64,000 nt of DNA from Methylobacterium sp. W2 (GTDB lineage Bacteria > Pseudomonadota > Alphaproteobacteria > Rhizobiales > Beijerinckiaceae). Positions 38,203 through 47,915 of this stretch are shown piece after piece. The notes beneath the pieces are model-generated. The model did no database searches, was not told where the DNA came from, and saw nothing but the letters and a program-made list of their open reading frames with translations. The stretch lies in the NCBI RefSeq assembly GCF_020662345.1, contig NZ_VMOA01000001.1, positions 218,420 through 282,419 of the forward strand, written 5' to 3'. The position numbers and the translations under genes were made by a program. Position 1 is the stretch's first letter; every line of letters begins with the position of its first letter.

Positions 38203-39348
38203 CTACTCGGCCGAGGCGTCGGCGTATGCCATCACGCCCGAGAGCGAGCGGACATCGCGGTAGCGGGCACCGCGGGTGCTCATCATCGTCTCGAACTTCT
38301 CGTGGACCTCGGCCACCGACAGGCTCGCGGCCTTGCGGCGACCGCGCTGGGCCGCGAAGAAGATGGTGCGGTTGGCGCGTGCCGGGCCCGGCAGCATCTG
38401 TGCCGCGGCGGATTTCGGCTTGTCGACCACGCTGGCGAGGAATTCCTCGGCATCGTCCGGTCCGAGGAAGTGTGCGAGGTAGACCTCGCCGAGGGTGAGT
38501 TCGCGGCCGATGCGCAGAGAGATTCGCGCCGCGTCGCGCTTGAGCATCTCGCCCGCCATCAGGGCGGCGAGGTAGGGGTCGCGCCGCAATTCGAGGATGC
38601 GGGTCCGCTCGGCGGCATCGGCGACGCTGGGCTTGCCATTGTCGCCGGAGACCACGAGGGCCGCCTCCTGCGTTAGGCCGTATTTCGGTCCGAAATCGCG
38701 TACGACGCCGAGCCAGGTCCGCTCGATGAACTGGAACAGGCCGGTCGCCGAGGAAGTCTTGGCCTGAACTTCGGTGATGAAGCTCGATTCCTTGTCGGCC
38801 ACCGCCATCAGCAGGACAGGGTCGGTCTGGACGGCCTGGGCCGCGCGGACGATCTTCTGCACGAGGTGGCGCCGGATCTTCATCGGACCGAATTCGAGGA
38901 TGTCGTTTGGGTCGCCGACGGCGCTTTCGGTGAGCAGATAATCGTAGGAGACCCGGTCGACCGCATTCGAGCCGATCTCGGTATCGAGGTCGTGCACGGC
39001 GGCAAACGCCGAGGATGCCGTGAGCACGGTGGGCGCCGCATCGAGGACCGCCGGGACCGCCGACTGAATTCTGGGCTTGGGCATCGACAGCTCGGTCATC
39101 GCCTGAGCCGATTGCACCACGGCGCCGAAGCCGCTGGTGCCGGTGCCGTTGAGGACGACGGCGCTGAGGCCGCCGGCCACCAGCATCATCGCGAGAACGG
39201 AGCGCGTGAGTGCGGGACGGCTGCCATGGTCGCGGCCGACGCGATTCTTGAGGGTCAGGGCATCGGACGATGTCGCGACGTCACCGCCAGTGCCGAAGCG
39301 GCGCGAGGGAGGGGAAATCCGTGATGATCCGACCTTCTGAACCCGCAT
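38203..39348 (-). CDS. Lytic transglycosylase (SLT domain) protein
   Basis: A 381-residue protein with a long basic N-terminus, one membrane anchor (LTRSVLAMMLVAGGLSAVV, about 47-66), a linker, and a goose-lysozyme-like SLT region. The catalytic glutamate is in MAVADKESSF, and ATGLFQFIERTWL corresponds to the second conserved motif. It should cleave peptidoglycan glycan strands in the periplasm while anchored in the inner membrane. The C-terminal 80 residues are basic and helical. The ATG at 39348 is the only reasonable start upstream of the anchor. Confidence 0.88.
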   Translation of the reverse strand: MRVQKVGSSRISPPSRRFGTGGDVATSSDALTLKNRVGRDHGSRPALTRSVLAMMLVAGGLSAVVLNGTGTSGFGAVVQSAQAMTELSMPKPRIQSAVPAVLDAAPTVLTASSAFAAVHDLDTEIGSNAVDRVSYDYLLTESAVGDPNDILEFGPMKIRRHLVQKIVRAAQAVQTDPVLLMAVADKESSFITEVQAKTSSATGLFQFIERTWLGVVRDFGPKYGLTQEAALVVSGDNGKPSVADAAERTRILELRRDPYLAALMAGEMLKRDAARISLRIGRELTLGEVYLAHFLGPDDAEEFLASVVDKPKSAAAQMLPGPARANRTIFFAAQRGRRKAASLSVAEVHEKFETMMSTRGARYRDVRSLSGVMAYADASAE

Positions 39349-39693
39349 CTGATCGACTCATCTCCGTGTGGTGGCGCACATCGGCATTTACGAGGACAGT
39401 TGTGGCGACAAAACGGCTAGGCTTGTGCTCATCCGGTGGCGCCGATGGCCACTTTGAGGCAGCTTGACCGTAAGTGAGGACATTGGCTTCGCGAGCGGCC
39501 GGCCAAGTGCAACCGCTCCATACCCGTCGGACACTGCCGACATCGCCAATTCGGGTCTTTCAGAGGGATGGATCGCGCGCAGCAGTCGGACTTACCATGA
39601 AGTCCAGCCTGGGAAAGCCGCGCTCCGGCTCGGTGCGATGAGCCCGCAACCGGTCCTCACCTCGGCGTCGTCACGGACGCCCGGAGGGTCGAA

Positions 39694-39770
39694 TGGTACC
39701 ACTGCCCCGGCTCGAACGGGGGACCTCTTGATCCACAATCAAGCGCTCTAACCAACTGAGCTACAGCGGC
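39694..39770 (-). tRNA. tRNA-His (GTG anticodon)
   Basis: A full 77-base cloverleaf on the minus strand. The acceptor GCCGCTG pairs with CAGTGGT (G1:U72), the D arm is GCTC/GAGC, the anticodon arm CTTGA-TTGTGGA-TCAAG reads GTG, the T arm is CCCCG-TTCGAGC-CGGGG, and the CCA end is encoded. The discriminator is A73 and the base before position 1 is T. Most bacterial tRNA-His have an extra G-1 and C73; A73 without G-1 is the known derived form of many alphaproteobacteria. Confidence 0.97.
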
Positions 39771-39961
39771 ACTCGGGCTGCGATGTATCCTGAGGCCGCG
39801 GGCATTTCAAGCGCCTGCGGCGCAGGGAATGCAGAATGGGGAAAACTCATTGGCCCCCGGAGGCGACCCCGCAATGGAATCGGATCGACGACTCCAGCCT
39901 TCGGCCCGTAAGATGCGGGGTGTTTCCCCACCCCTTTCGTCTCAATCCTTCCCATCGGTCG

Positions 39962-41839
39962 ATGAAGCCAAGAAACGCGCCGCGCCGTGGATTTCCCGCC
40001 GGCCAGATGCTGGTTCACGTGCCAGGCCGAATGCGCGCCCTGGTGCGCGGCAGCGAACTCGGCCTCGTGATCCTGGCCGCCTGTGTCGGAACCATCGCCG
40101 GGATCGCGGTTTCGGCCATGAGCCTCACGACTCAGGGCCTGCGCGAAATCCTCTATCGCCTGCCGCACGGCGCGCGCCTCAGCGCATCGACGGATGTGGA
40201 TCCGTTCCTCATCCTGTTCGGTCCGGCCATGGGCGGCCTCATTCTCGGCCTCGTCGCTTTCGGGCTCGCTCGCTGGCGCGGAGGGCCGCAACGACCCGTC
40301 GTCGATCCGATCGAGGCCAATGCCCTGCATGGGGGTCGGCTCTCGGTGAGGGGGTCCGTCGCCGTGGCGGCCCAGAACGTGATCTCGAACGGCAGCGGTG
40401 CCTCGGTCGGGCTCGAGGCCGGCTATACCCAGATCTGCGCCGGCCTCGCCTCCCGTCTTGGCCTCGCTTTCGAGATGCGCCGCTCCGATCTGCGGACCCT
40501 GGTGGGCTGCGGGTCGGCCGCTGCCATCGCCGCCGCGTTCGGCGCGCCGCTCACGGGGGCGTTCTACGCGTTCGAACTCATCATCGGCACCTATTCCATT
40601 GCCACCCTGACACCCGTCGTGGTGGCGGCCCTGTGCGGCAGTCTCGTCGCCAAGGCGCTGGTGACGCAAAGTCCCCTCGTCACCGCCAGTGGGTTCGATG
40701 CCCTGACGACCAGGGCGATCACGGGAATCGACACCCTGCCGAGCCTCGCCCTCGGTCTCGCCTGTGCCGGGCTCGGCATCCTGATCATGCGCGGCGTCAC
40801 TCTGGTGGAGCAGGGGGTGCGGGCGACCCGTCTGCCGTCCTTCCTGGCTCCTGCCGCCGGCGGTCTCTGCGTCGGCGCCCTGGCTCTCGCGGTCTCACCG
40901 CAGATTCTCTCGGGCGGCCATGGCGCGCTCCATCTCCACCTCGATGGCGACATGCCCGCCATGGGGATCGGTGCCCTTGCGCTGCTGTTCGTGGCCAAGG
41001 CCTCGGCCTCGGCGATCTCCATCGGTTCGGGCTTTCGCGGCGGGCTGTTCTTCGCGTCCCTCTTCCTCGGCGCCCTGGCGGGGAAGCTTTTCGCCGCGTT
41101 GATGGCGGAGACGATCCCCGGCCTGTCTGGCCTCCACGGATTGTCCGGCCTGGAGAGCCTCACAATGTTCGGCCTCACACCGCTCGCCTATGCGGTGATC
41201 GGCATGAGCGCGCTGGCGGTGGCCGTCATCGGCGGCCCGCTGACGATGACGTTCCTCGCCCTCGAACTCACCGGCAGCTTTCCCATAACCGGCCTCGTCC
41301 TCGTGGCCGTGATCGCCTCGTCGATGACCGTGCGAAAGACCTTCGGCTATTCCTTCGCCACCTGGCGCTTTCACCTTCGCGGCGAGAGCATCCGCAGCGC
41401 GCACGATATCGGCTGGATCCGGTCGCTCACCGTGGGGGCGTTGATGCGCCGCGAGGTCGAAACCATGTCGGTCGACATGACGCTGCGCGATTTTCTGAAA
41501 GCCCATCCGCTCGGCTCGCCCTCGCGCGTCGTGCTGGTCGACGGTGCCGGGCGATATGCCGGGATCGTCCTGGTGCCCGAGGCCCATGCCCTCGCCGCCG
41601 TCGATGGCGAGGCCGCTCTCGCCGAGGCCATGCGCTATGCCGACGTGTTCCTCACCGCCGGCATGAACGCCAAGCAGGCGGCCTCCGCCTTCGATGGTGC
41701 TGAGAGCGAGGCGCTGGCGGTGGTGGACGATCCGGCCTCACGCCGGGTGGTCGGCCTGCTCACCGAGAGTCACACGCTCAAGCGCTACAGCGAGGAACTC
41801 GACCGGCAGCGGCGGGCGATCATGGGCGAGGCCGGATGA
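39962..41839 (+). CDS. ClC-family chloride channel/antiporter with C-terminal CBS-like region
   Basis: About 625 residues: roughly ten to twelve membrane helices (about 30-500), then a soluble tail with a CBS-like pair (from IRSLTVGALMRREVETMSV). The selectivity signature is altered: GSGASVGLEAGY replaces the usual GSVGREGP but keeps the gating glutamate, and AAFGAPLTGAFYAFE corresponds to the NAPLAG block. The usual GSGIP motif is not evident. Chloride or another anion is the presumed substrate. The ATG at 39962 is preferred because the earlier frame overlaps the tRNA region. Convergent with an MHS transporter. Confidence 0.87.
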   Translation: MKPRNAPRRGFPAGQMLVHVPGRMRALVRGSELGLVILAACVGTIAGIAVSAMSLTTQGLREILYRLPHGARLSASTDVDPFLILFGPAMGGLILGLVAFGLARWRGGPQRPVVDPIEANALHGGRLSVRGSVAVAAQNVISNGSGASVGLEAGYTQICAGLASRLGLAFEMRRSDLRTLVGCGSAAAIAAAFGAPLTGAFYAFELIIGTYSIATLTPVVVAALCGSLVAKALVTQSPLVTASGFDALTTRAITGIDTLPSLALGLACAGLGILIMRGVTLVEQGVRATRLPSFLAPAAGGLCVGALALAVSPQILSGGHGALHLHLDGDMPAMGIGALALLFVAKASASAISIGSGFRGGLFFASLFLGALAGKLFAALMAETIPGLSGLHGLSGLESLTMFGLTPLAYAVIGMSALAVAVIGGPLTMTFLALELTGSFPITGLVLVAVIASSMTVRKTFGYSFATWRFHLRGESIRSAHDIGWIRSLTVGALMRREVETMSVDMTLRDFLKAHPLGSPSRVVLVDGAGRYAGIVLVPEAHALAAVDGEAALAEAMRYADVFLTAGMNAKQAASAFDGAESEALAVVDDPASRRVVGLLTESHTLKRYSEELDRQRRAIMGEAG

Positions 41840-41895
41840 GCACCGGACGTTTCGCGATTATCTGGGCCGGACTCGGGATTTGGTTCTGCCATCGC

Positions 41896-41923
41896 CCCAT
41901 CCGCCCGGGAAGGGGCGGATGGG
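41896..41923. terminator. Hairpin between convergent genes
   Basis: CCCATCCGCCC (41896-41906) pairs perfectly with GGGCGGATGGG (41913-41923) around GGGAAG. It lies between the ClC gene and the convergent transporter and can serve both; neither side has a proper U tract. Confidence 0.65.
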
Positions 41924-41932
41924 ATGCTCGTC

Positions 41933-43294
41933 TCAGGCCGGCACAACCCGGCGCGACTTGCGCATCAGTGCCTCTTCCACGGTGCCGTCGCCGTCGAGAT
42001 AGCCGTGGCGTTTCGGGTTCGGCATGATCAGCGAGCCGATGAAGGCGATGGCGAGCATCGCCGTAACGTACCAGAAGAAGCTGCTCTCCGAGCCGATCTG
42101 CTTCAGATACAGGGCCACCATCTCCGCCGTGCCGCCGAAGATGGAGTTTGCGACCGCGTAGGAGAGGCCGACGCCCAGCGCGCGGATCTGGGTCGGGAAC
42201 AGTTCGGCTTTCACGATGCCGCTGATGCCGGTGTAGAAGCTGATCACCGTGAGGCCGATCATGATCAGGCCGAACGAGAGGTACGGGTTCGTGGTGGCGC
42301 CGATGGCAGTCATCAGCGGCACCACCATCAGCGTGCCGAGGCCGCTATAGAGCAGCATGTTGGTCTTGCGGCCGATCCGGTCCGACAGCCAACCGAAGAA
42401 GGGCTGGATCACCATGTAGACAAGGAGCGCCGCCGTGGAGATCTGCGAGGCGGTGATCTTGTCGATATGCGCCGTGTTGAAGAGATATTTCGGCATGTAG
42501 GTGGTGAAGGTGTAGAAGCTCAAGGAGCCGCCGGCAGTGTAGGCAAGCACCACGCAGAACGCTCGCCAATGCTTGAACAGGGCGGCGAAGGTGCCCGACT
42601 CCTTCGAGGCCATGTCCTCTTTCGTGGCGGTCTCCGCGAGCGACGAGCGCAGGAACAGGGCGACCACGGCCGCCATCGCGCCGATGAGGAACGGGATGCG
42701 CCAGCCCCAGTCGGTGAGCTGCTGGGCGGTGAGGACGCTCTGCAGGATGATCAGCACCAGCGAGGCGAGGAGCTGGCCGCCGATCAGCGTCACGTACTGG
42801 AAGGAGGCGAAGAATCCGCGCTGACCCTTCAGCGCGACCTCGCTCATGTAGGTGGCGCTGGTGCCGTACTCGCCGCCCACGGACAGGCCCTGGATCATGC
42901 GGGCGAGGAGCAGCAGGGCGGGAGCCCAGTGTCCGACGCTGGCATAGGTCGGCAGCACGGCGATCATCAGCGATCCGCCGCACATCATCAGCACCGAGAT
43001 CATCATCGAGGTCTTGCGACCGAGACGGTCTGCGATGCGGCCGAACAACCAGCCGCCGATGGGGCGCATGAAGAACCCCACCGCGAACACGGCAGCGGAT
43101 TTCAGGAGTTGGCTGGTATCGTCGCCCTCCGGAAAGAAGACCGGCGCGAAGTAGAGCGCGAAGAAGGCGTAGCAATAAAAATCGAACCACTCGACGAGGT
43201 TGCCCGACGACGAGCCGACGATGGCGAAGATGCGGCGACGGCGATCTTCCGGATCGTCGGGCCGCGAAGGATCGATCGCGATAGCGTCGGACAT
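41933..43294 (-). CDS. MFS transporter, metabolite:H+ symporter (KgtP/PcaT-like)
   Basis: A 453-residue carrier of standard MHS length with twelve helices. [21 protein letters not shown], split as [14 protein letters not shown], marks helix 1; [18 protein letters not shown] lies between helices 2 and 3; [16 protein letters not shown] lies in helix 5; [15 protein letters not shown] is near the end. The closest named types carry alpha-ketoglutarate or related dicarboxylates, but the substrate cannot be fixed from sequence. A paralogue of the longer transporter at 21.2 kb, without its extra loop. Confidence 0.9.
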   Translation of the reverse strand: MSDAIAIDPSRPDDPEDRRRRIFAIVGSSSGNLVEWFDFYCYAFFALYFAPVFFPEGDDTSQLLKSAAVFAVGFFMRPIGGWLFGRIADRLGRKTSMMISVLMMCGGSLMIAVLPTYASVGHWAPALLLLARMIQGLSVGGEYGTSATYMSEVALKGQRGFFASFQYVTLIGGQLLASLVLIILQSVLTAQQLTDWGWRIPFLIGAMAAVVALFLRSSLAETATKEDMASKESGTFAALFKHWRAFCVVLAYTAGGSLSFYTFTTYMPKYLFNTAHIDKITASQISTAALLVYMVIQPFFGWLSDRIGRKTNMLLYSGLGTLMVVPLMTAIGATTNPYLSFGLIMIGLTVISFYTGISGIVKAELFPTQIRALGVGLSYAVANSIFGGTAEMVALYLKQIGSESSFFWYVTAMLAIAFIGSLIMPNPKRHGYLDGDGTVEEALMRKSRRVVPA

Positions 43295-43560
43295 GTGGAC
43301 TCCCAGACTTTGAGCAGGACCTTCGGAAGAGGTCTCTTAGGCGGCGACGTTAAGCACCGGTCCGCGATTCACAAGGGCTTAAGCGCGGCTTTTCTACAGC
43401 GCGCTGGAAATGTCAGCCGTTCTCCCGCAGGCGCGGTTGGCTGTTTAGCGCACAAGGATAGGCGAGCGTTCAGGTCCAATGGAAAGGCGCATCATTCAAG
43501 CTTGAGTGTGAGTGACTGTCGCGGTCTCCATGATGAGGGGGTAATAGCGCAAAAAAAGGA

Positions 43561-43586
43561 GGAACGGTTTTGCCGGTCTTTCCGTT
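43561..43586 (+). promoter_or_regulatory. Consensus EcfG general stress promoter (GGAAC-N17-CGTT)
   Basis: GGAAC (43561-43565), 17 bases, then CGTT (43583-43586): an exact match to the EcfG promoter consensus known from Methylobacterium and other alphaproteobacteria. It lies 60 bases upstream of the ATG at 43646, giving a leader of about 50 bases. Confidence 0.78.
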
Positions 43587-43645
43587 TCGGCTTCGCATCG
43601 GCGCCTGTCGGCGTCTGAGTTCAACATGAAAATGGACCGATCGAC

Positions 43646-44530
43646 ATGAGCAAGCTCTTGCGGAATACAATGACGGCTGCCGTTCTGGTCGTCGGTGCGA
43701 CGACTGCTTTCGCCCAAGGTGGGCCTGGAGGCGGTGGTGGTGCGGGCGGTGGCGCGGCAGGAGCTGGTGCGCCGGGTGGCGGCGCCGCGGGTGGTGCGGG
43801 ATCGGCCGGAGGCGCCGGAATGCGTGGCGGCGGTGGCGCCGGAGCAGAACGTGGTGGAGCAGCAGGCGGTCCGGAGCGTGGCGGTTCCCTGGGGGAACGC
43901 GGTGGTCCGGCGGGCGAACGCGGCGGAGCAGCCGGAATGGAGCAAGGTCGCGGCGATGGCGGCAGCGACCGAAATGGCCGCATGGAGCAGGGTGAACGCC
44001 CAGGTGCCGGCGGACGGATCGATGCCGGCCGGCCCGATCGAGACGGCAAGGCCGATCGAGACGGCAAGGCTGACCGTGACGGCAAGGCAGATCGTGATAA
44101 TAAGCCGGATCGTGGCGAGCGCATGGAGCGTGGCGGCAAGGCCGATCGCGACATGAAGGACGGCAAGGCGGATCGTGGCGAGCGGATGGATCGCGACAGG
44201 GGTGACCGTGGTGACAGGGGCGGACGTGGAGATCGTGGCGGACGAGGCGACAGTGGTGCCGTGCGCGGAGCCTATGGCCGGCTTGGTGCTCCGCAGCGGA
44301 CTGAGTTTCGCCAGAACGTGCTGCGTCGCGGCATCCCGCGCCTCGCCGCCGGTGCCTTCGCCCTGACGGTGGGGACCGCTATCGCTCGCAACTACACCCT
44401 TTACGACCTCCCGCCGGATATCGTTCGGATCGTGCCGGAATATGAGGATTACCGCTACGTCCTCGTCGACGATGACATCGTCATCGTTGATCCCGATACC
44501 TACGAAATCGTGGACGTCATTCGCGGCTGA
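43646..44530 (+). CDS. Exported glycine-rich DUF1236 protein under an EcfG promoter
   Basis: A 294-residue protein with a signal peptide (MTAAVLVVGATTAFAQ). Residues about 25-100 are a Gly/Ala-rich tract, then come charged Asp/Arg/Gly/Lys repeats (DRDGKA-type, about 130-200). A C-terminal domain follows with YRYVLVDDDIVIVDPDTYEI, split as YRYVLVDDD and IVIVDPDTYEIVDVI, the DUF1236 signature. The low-complexity middle suggests a flexible, probably envelope-associated protein. The EcfG promoter 60 bases upstream makes it a likely general stress gene. Function unknown. Confidence 0.82.
   Translation: MSKLLRNTMTAAVLVVGATTAFAQGGPGGGGGAGGGAAGAGAPGGGAAGGAGSAGGAGMRGGGGAGAERGGAAGGPERGGSLGERGGPAGERGGAAGMEQGRGDGGSDRNGRMEQGERPGAGGRIDAGRPDRDGKADRDGKADRDGKADRDNKPDRGERMERGGKADRDMKDGKADRGERMDRDRGDRGDRGGRGDRGGRGDSGAVRGAYGRLGAPQRTEFRQNVLRRGIPRLAAGAFALTVGTAIARNYTLYDLPPDIVRIVPEYEDYRYVLVDDDIVIVDPDTYEIVDVIRG
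44035..44106 (+). repeat. 18-bp in-frame tandem repeat in the DUF1236 gene
   Basis: Four degenerate copies of an 18-base unit (GATCGAGACGGCAAGGCC-like) encode successive DRDGKA/DRDNKP hexapeptides, with related DRGERM units following. Repeat number may vary between strains. Confidence 0.75.
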
Positions 44531-44538
44531 TCGCGGAT

Positions 44539-44567
44539 CGGCGGTTTCCCCGAGGGGGGAGCCGCCG
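44539..44567 (+). terminator. Strong hairpin after the DUF1236 gene
   Basis: A 13-bp stem (CGGCGGTTTCCCC against GGGGGAGCCGCCG, two G:T pairs) with a GAG loop, 8 bases after the stop. There is no U tract. Confidence 0.6.
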
Positions 44568-44940
44568 CAGAACGAAGCACCTTCCCTTGTCGTCCGTACC
44601 GCGATGCCGGCCACAGCGATACTGGTGCTCAACCGCCGCGACGTGATGATGCGAAGGTAAGTCTAGAAGCTCCGGATCGGCTGCCATCACCGATTCGGAG
44701 CTTCCACGTTTCAGCTTTTCCACCGATCTATCGCTCGGTGCGGAAGGCATATCCTCCGCCAGCGGAGGTCTGCGATCCTATTTTGTCCTCGTCATCTCTC
44801 GGTTCATGGCTTCCGCCGCCGGCACCGCTTGGTGGTTCAGGCCTTCCACGTGTCACAGGTTTTCAAACACAGAAACGGGGGCACCTTTGCGCGGCCCAGT
44901 CAGCTCGGGCGAAGCCGGCCTGCATGGTGCCTGGTTTCCC
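44568..44940. other. Gene-free stretch with a long hairpin
   Basis: No credible gene between the DUF1236 gene and hrcA, which converge. GAAGCTCCG (44666-44674) pairs with CGGAGCTTC (44696-44704), extended inside by ATCGG/CCGAT, giving a 15-bp stem with one mismatch and a 9-base loop. It may be an RNA-end structure or an intergenic repeat. Nothing else could be assigned. Confidence 0.45.
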
Positions 44941-46038
44941 TCAGCGGCCGCCTCGATCCAGCATCCGCGAGACCACCCTAGCGGTGTAATCGACCATCGG
45001 AACGATCCGTGCGTAGTTGAGCCTGGTCGGACCGATCACACCGACGACACCGACGATCTTCTGTGAACCGTCCCGGAACGGCGCCGCGATCATCGAGGAG
45101 CCCGAGAGCGAGAAGAGCTTGTTCTCCGAGCCGATGAAGATGCGGACGCCCTCGCCACCCTCGGCGCGGGAGAGGAGTTCGATGACATCTTTCTGTGTCT
45201 CGAGATCGTTGAACAGCAGACGAATTCGCTCGAGATCCTCCACCGCCCGCAGGTCATCGAGGAGGTTCGCCTGGCCGCGGACGATGAGCTGGCGCGCTTC
45301 CGAAGGCCCCACTGTGGTGGCGAGGCCGGCATCGACCAGCCGCTCGGTGATGACGTCGAGTTCGCGCTTCATCGCCTCGCGGCCAGCTTCGATCTCCGAT
45401 CTCAAGCCTCCGAGGGTCCGCCCCTGCAGGCGGGCATTGAGATAGTTCGAGGCCTCTTGCAGGGCGCCCGCCGGCAAGCCGGGCGGCAGGTCCAAGAGGC
45501 GGTTCTCCACCGAGCCGTCGTCGGAAACGAGGACGACGAGGGCACGGGCGGGATCGAGCCGCACGAACTCGATGTGCTTGAGATGGACGTTGGTCTTGGT
45601 CGTGACGACCACGCCCGCCCCCCGCGAAATGCCGGACAGCATCGACGAGGCCTCGGCGAGGGCGCTCTCGAAGGTGTGGCCCGAAGCGGCGGCGCGCATC
45701 TGCGCCTCGATCCGCTCCTGCTCCTCGCGGCCAACATCGCCGATCTCCAGCATGGCGTCGACGAAGAAGCGCAGGCCGAGTTCCGTCGGTAGGCGCCCGG
45801 CCGAAGTGTGGGGTGCGAAGATGAGTCCGGAATGCTCCAGATCCGCCATGACGTTGCGGATCGAGGCTGGGGACAGGGCCATCGGCAGGATACGGGCGAG
45901 GTTGCGCGACCCCACCGGTTCGCCCGTCGTGAGGTAGCTCTCGACGATCTGCCGGAAGATCTCGCGGGTGCGCTCGTTCAGGGCCGAGAGGGCCTGAAGT
46001 TGCTGCGAGGAGGAATAGGGATGCGCGCGTTCGGTCAC
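44941..46038 (-). CDS. hrcA: Heat-inducible transcription repressor HrcA
   Basis: A 365-residue repressor of class I heat-shock genes (groESL, dnaKJ) that binds CIRCE elements and is kept active by GroEL. The N-terminal winged helix has [20 protein letters not shown], split as [15 protein letters not shown], then [11 protein letters not shown] and [21 protein letters not shown]-like domain and the C-terminal [18 protein letters not shown] follow. No grpE gene follows and no CIRCE palindrome is visible around its start. rph, its usual divergent neighbour, is 4.7 kb away here. Confidence 0.96.
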   Translation of the reverse strand: MTERAHPYSSSQQLQALSALNERTREIFRQIVESYLTTGEPVGSRNLARILPMALSPASIRNVMADLEHSGLIFAPHTSAGRLPTELGLRFFVDAMLEIGDVGREEQERIEAQMRAAASGHTFESALAEASSMLSGISRGAGVVVTTKTNVHLKHIEFVRLDPARALVVLVSDDGSVENRLLDLPPGLPAGALQEASNYLNARLQGRTLGGLRSEIEAGREAMKRELDVITERLVDAGLATTVGPSEARQLIVRGQANLLDDLRAVEDLERIRLLFNDLETQKDVIELLSRAEGGEGVRIFIGSENKLFSLSGSSMIAAPFRDGSQKIVGVVGVIGPTRLNYARIVPMVDYTARVVSRMLDRGGR

Positions 46039-46251
46039 TGGGTGTTTCCTGACCGCCGATTGTGTCCGGCTCGGAGCCCGGGCACAACCTTTACCGGTGA
46101 GGCATAGCCGCCCTGTCGCCCGCTAATTCGGTCGTCCCTCGAACGGAACGGCCTTTGCGTTGCGTCGCCGCCCTCGCGAGCCGTCTCGCCGGGGCCGGCG
46201 GGTTTGGCTGACGGACCCGCCGCTCCCGTCCGTCCGGAGGACAACGCCGCC

Positions 46252-47181
46252 GTGCCCGACCTCGATACCGTCGTCAAAGAAATCGCCGAGGAGATGGCTG
46301 ACAGGCCGGACCGGGGGGAGGTCGCCACGTACATCCCGGAACTCGCCCGAGTCGATCCAAAAGCGTTCGGTCTCGTCGTCATCGACGCGGACGGCCACGT
46401 GGCGGCGGGAGGCGACAGCGATACGCCGTTCTCGATCCAGAGCATCTCGAAGGTCTTCACCCTTACCCTGGCACTCGGCATGGCCGGTGACCGGCTTTGG
46501 CGCCGGGTGGGACGCGAGCCCTCGGGCAGCCCGTTCAACTCCATCGTCCAGCTGGAGCGTGAGCGCGGTATCCCGCGCAATCCCTTCATCAACGCCGGGG
46601 CCATCGCGGTCACCGACGTGATCCTCTCGGGCCATCAGCCGAGGGAAGCCTTGGGCGAGATTCTACGTTTCATGCAGTTCCTGGCACAGGATCCGACGAT
46701 CATCATCGACGAGGCGGTGGCGGCCTCGGAACTCCGCACTGGATTCCGCAACATCGCGCTTGCCAACTACATGAAATCCTTCGAGGTTCTCGACAATCCG
46801 GTAGATTTCACCCTCGGCGTCTACTTCCACCACTGCGCCATCGCCATGTCGTGCCGGCAGCTCGCCAACGCGACCCGTTTCCTGGCGCATTCCGGGCGAA
46901 ACCCGATGACCGGATACTCCGTGGTCTCGGCTGAGCGAGCCCGGCGTATCAATGCGGTGATGCTGACTTGCGGGCATTACGACGGCTCGGGTGAGTTCGC
47001 CTATCGGGTCGGCCTGCCCGGCAAGAGTGGAGTCGGCGGCGGGATCATTGCCGTGGCACCGGAAAAGGCCTCGATCGCGGTCTGGTCTCCGGGACTCGAC
47101 GCATCCGGCAATTCCCATCTCGGCCGGATCGCCCTGGAACAGCTGACCAAGCGCCTCGGCTGGTCGATCTTCGGCGCCTGA
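46252..47181 (+). CDS. glsA: Glutaminase GlsA
   Basis: A 309-residue serine-dependent beta-lactamase-fold glutaminase that hydrolyses glutamine to glutamate and ammonia. The catalytic serine and lysine are S64 and K67 in [28 protein letters not shown] and SGVGGGI are further family marks. The GTG at 46252 is preferred: it has CGGAGG 11 bases upstream and gives the size of E. coli GlsA2 (308). A TTG at 46204 would add 16 non-conserved residues. A glutamine synthetase gene lies 1.6 kb downstream on the other strand, so the segment encodes both halves of a glutamine/glutamate cycle. Confidence 0.95.
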   Translation: MPDLDTVVKEIAEEMADRPDRGEVATYIPELARVDPKAFGLVVIDADGHVAAGGDSDTPFSIQSISKVFTLTLALGMAGDRLWRRVGREPSGSPFNSIVQLERERGIPRNPFINAGAIAVTDVILSGHQPREALGEILRFMQFLAQDPTIIIDEAVAASELRTGFRNIALANYMKSFEVLDNPVDFTLGVYFHHCAIAMSCRQLANATRFLAHSGRNPMTGYSVVSAERARRINAVMLTCGHYDGSGEFAYRVGLPGKSGVGGGIIAVAPEKASIAVWSPGLDASGNSHLGRIALEQLTKRLGWSIFGA

Positions 47182-47210
47182 TCACACGCGCGCAGGCGCC
47201 GTCCCAGTGC

Positions 47211-47915
47211 TCAGACCTCCGGCGCGTCCGCGGCCCTTCTCTTCAACGCGGCGAGGTAGTCCCGCAGGAGCCCCACGCGTTTCGGCCGGAAACTTGCGCC
47301 CGCGAGGTCAGCCACGGCGATCCGGTCTACCCGGAACATCCGGTGTGCCTTGCGCAGGCAACACCAGGCAAGGACCACCAACTTGCTGTCGAGATAGACG
47401 ATCGCGAGAGGCCAGATCGTCCGTTCCGTGATTCGCACGTCACCATCCGCGTATCGGATCGTCACCGCTTCCTCGCGCCAGCACCCTTCGCGGATCACCG
47501 CTGTGGCGGGGGAGGGGGCGAAGCGCTCCTCGGACCGGCGGACCTGTGAGACCGCGTGGAGCAGGTGCTGTTGGCCGGTATCGGGGAGGGTCGCCGCCAC
47601 CTTGGCGAGCACTGCGGCGGCGGCCTTCGCCAGCGCCGGATCCCCCATGTGCCGGACTTCTGACAAGCCGAGCACCAGCGCTTCGATCTCGATTCGATCA
47701 AAGATCTGCGGCGGCAGCGCCCCGTCCTCGATCAGGCGATAGCCGTAGCCGCGCTCGCCCTCGATATGGGCGCCGGCTGCGCGAAGGCTGTCGATGTCGC
47801 GGTAGAGCGAGCGGGGGGAGACGCCCGTCTCCTCCGCAAGCCGGGCCGCCGTCACCGGCGCTGGCAGCGTGCGCAGGGCCTGGAGCAATCGAAAGAGACG
47901 GTCCGTGCGAGCCAT
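47211..47915 (-). CDS. YafY-type HTH regulator with WYL domain
   Basis: A 234-residue regulator. The N-terminal DeoR-like winged helix reads MARTDRLFRLLQALRTLP, then TAARLAEETGVSPRSLYRDID. A WYL-type ligand-binding region follows (IWPLAIVYLDSKLVVLAWC). The ATG at 47915 gives the family start. It is divergent from a glutathione transferase gene 75 bases away, a frequent pairing, and probably controls it. The ligand is unknown. Confidence 0.88.
   Translation of the reverse strand: MARTDRLFRLLQALRTLPAPVTAARLAEETGVSPRSLYRDIDSLRAAGAHIEGERGYGYRLIEDGALPPQIFDRIEIEALVLGLSEVRHMGDPALAKAAAAVLAKVAATLPDTGQQHLLHAVSQVRRSEERFAPSPATAVIREGCWREEAVTIRYADGDVRITERTIWPLAIVYLDSKLVVLAWCCLRKAHRMFRVDRIAVADLAGASFRPKRVGLLRDYLAALKRRAADAPEV

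Noticed and set aside
43496..44632. Long minus-strand frame opposite the DUF1236 gene
   Set aside because: It is the mirror of a G+C-rich repetitive gene with a signal peptide, family domain and promoter on the plus strand; the minus product is low-complexity Pro/Ala/Thr.
44806..45066. Plus-strand frame of 86 codons overlapping the end of hrcA
   Set aside because: No ribosome site, no family features, and it runs antisense into hrcA.
46039..46251. CIRCE element near hrcA
   Set aside because: No TTAGCACTC-N9-GAGTGCTAA-like palindrome is visible here.
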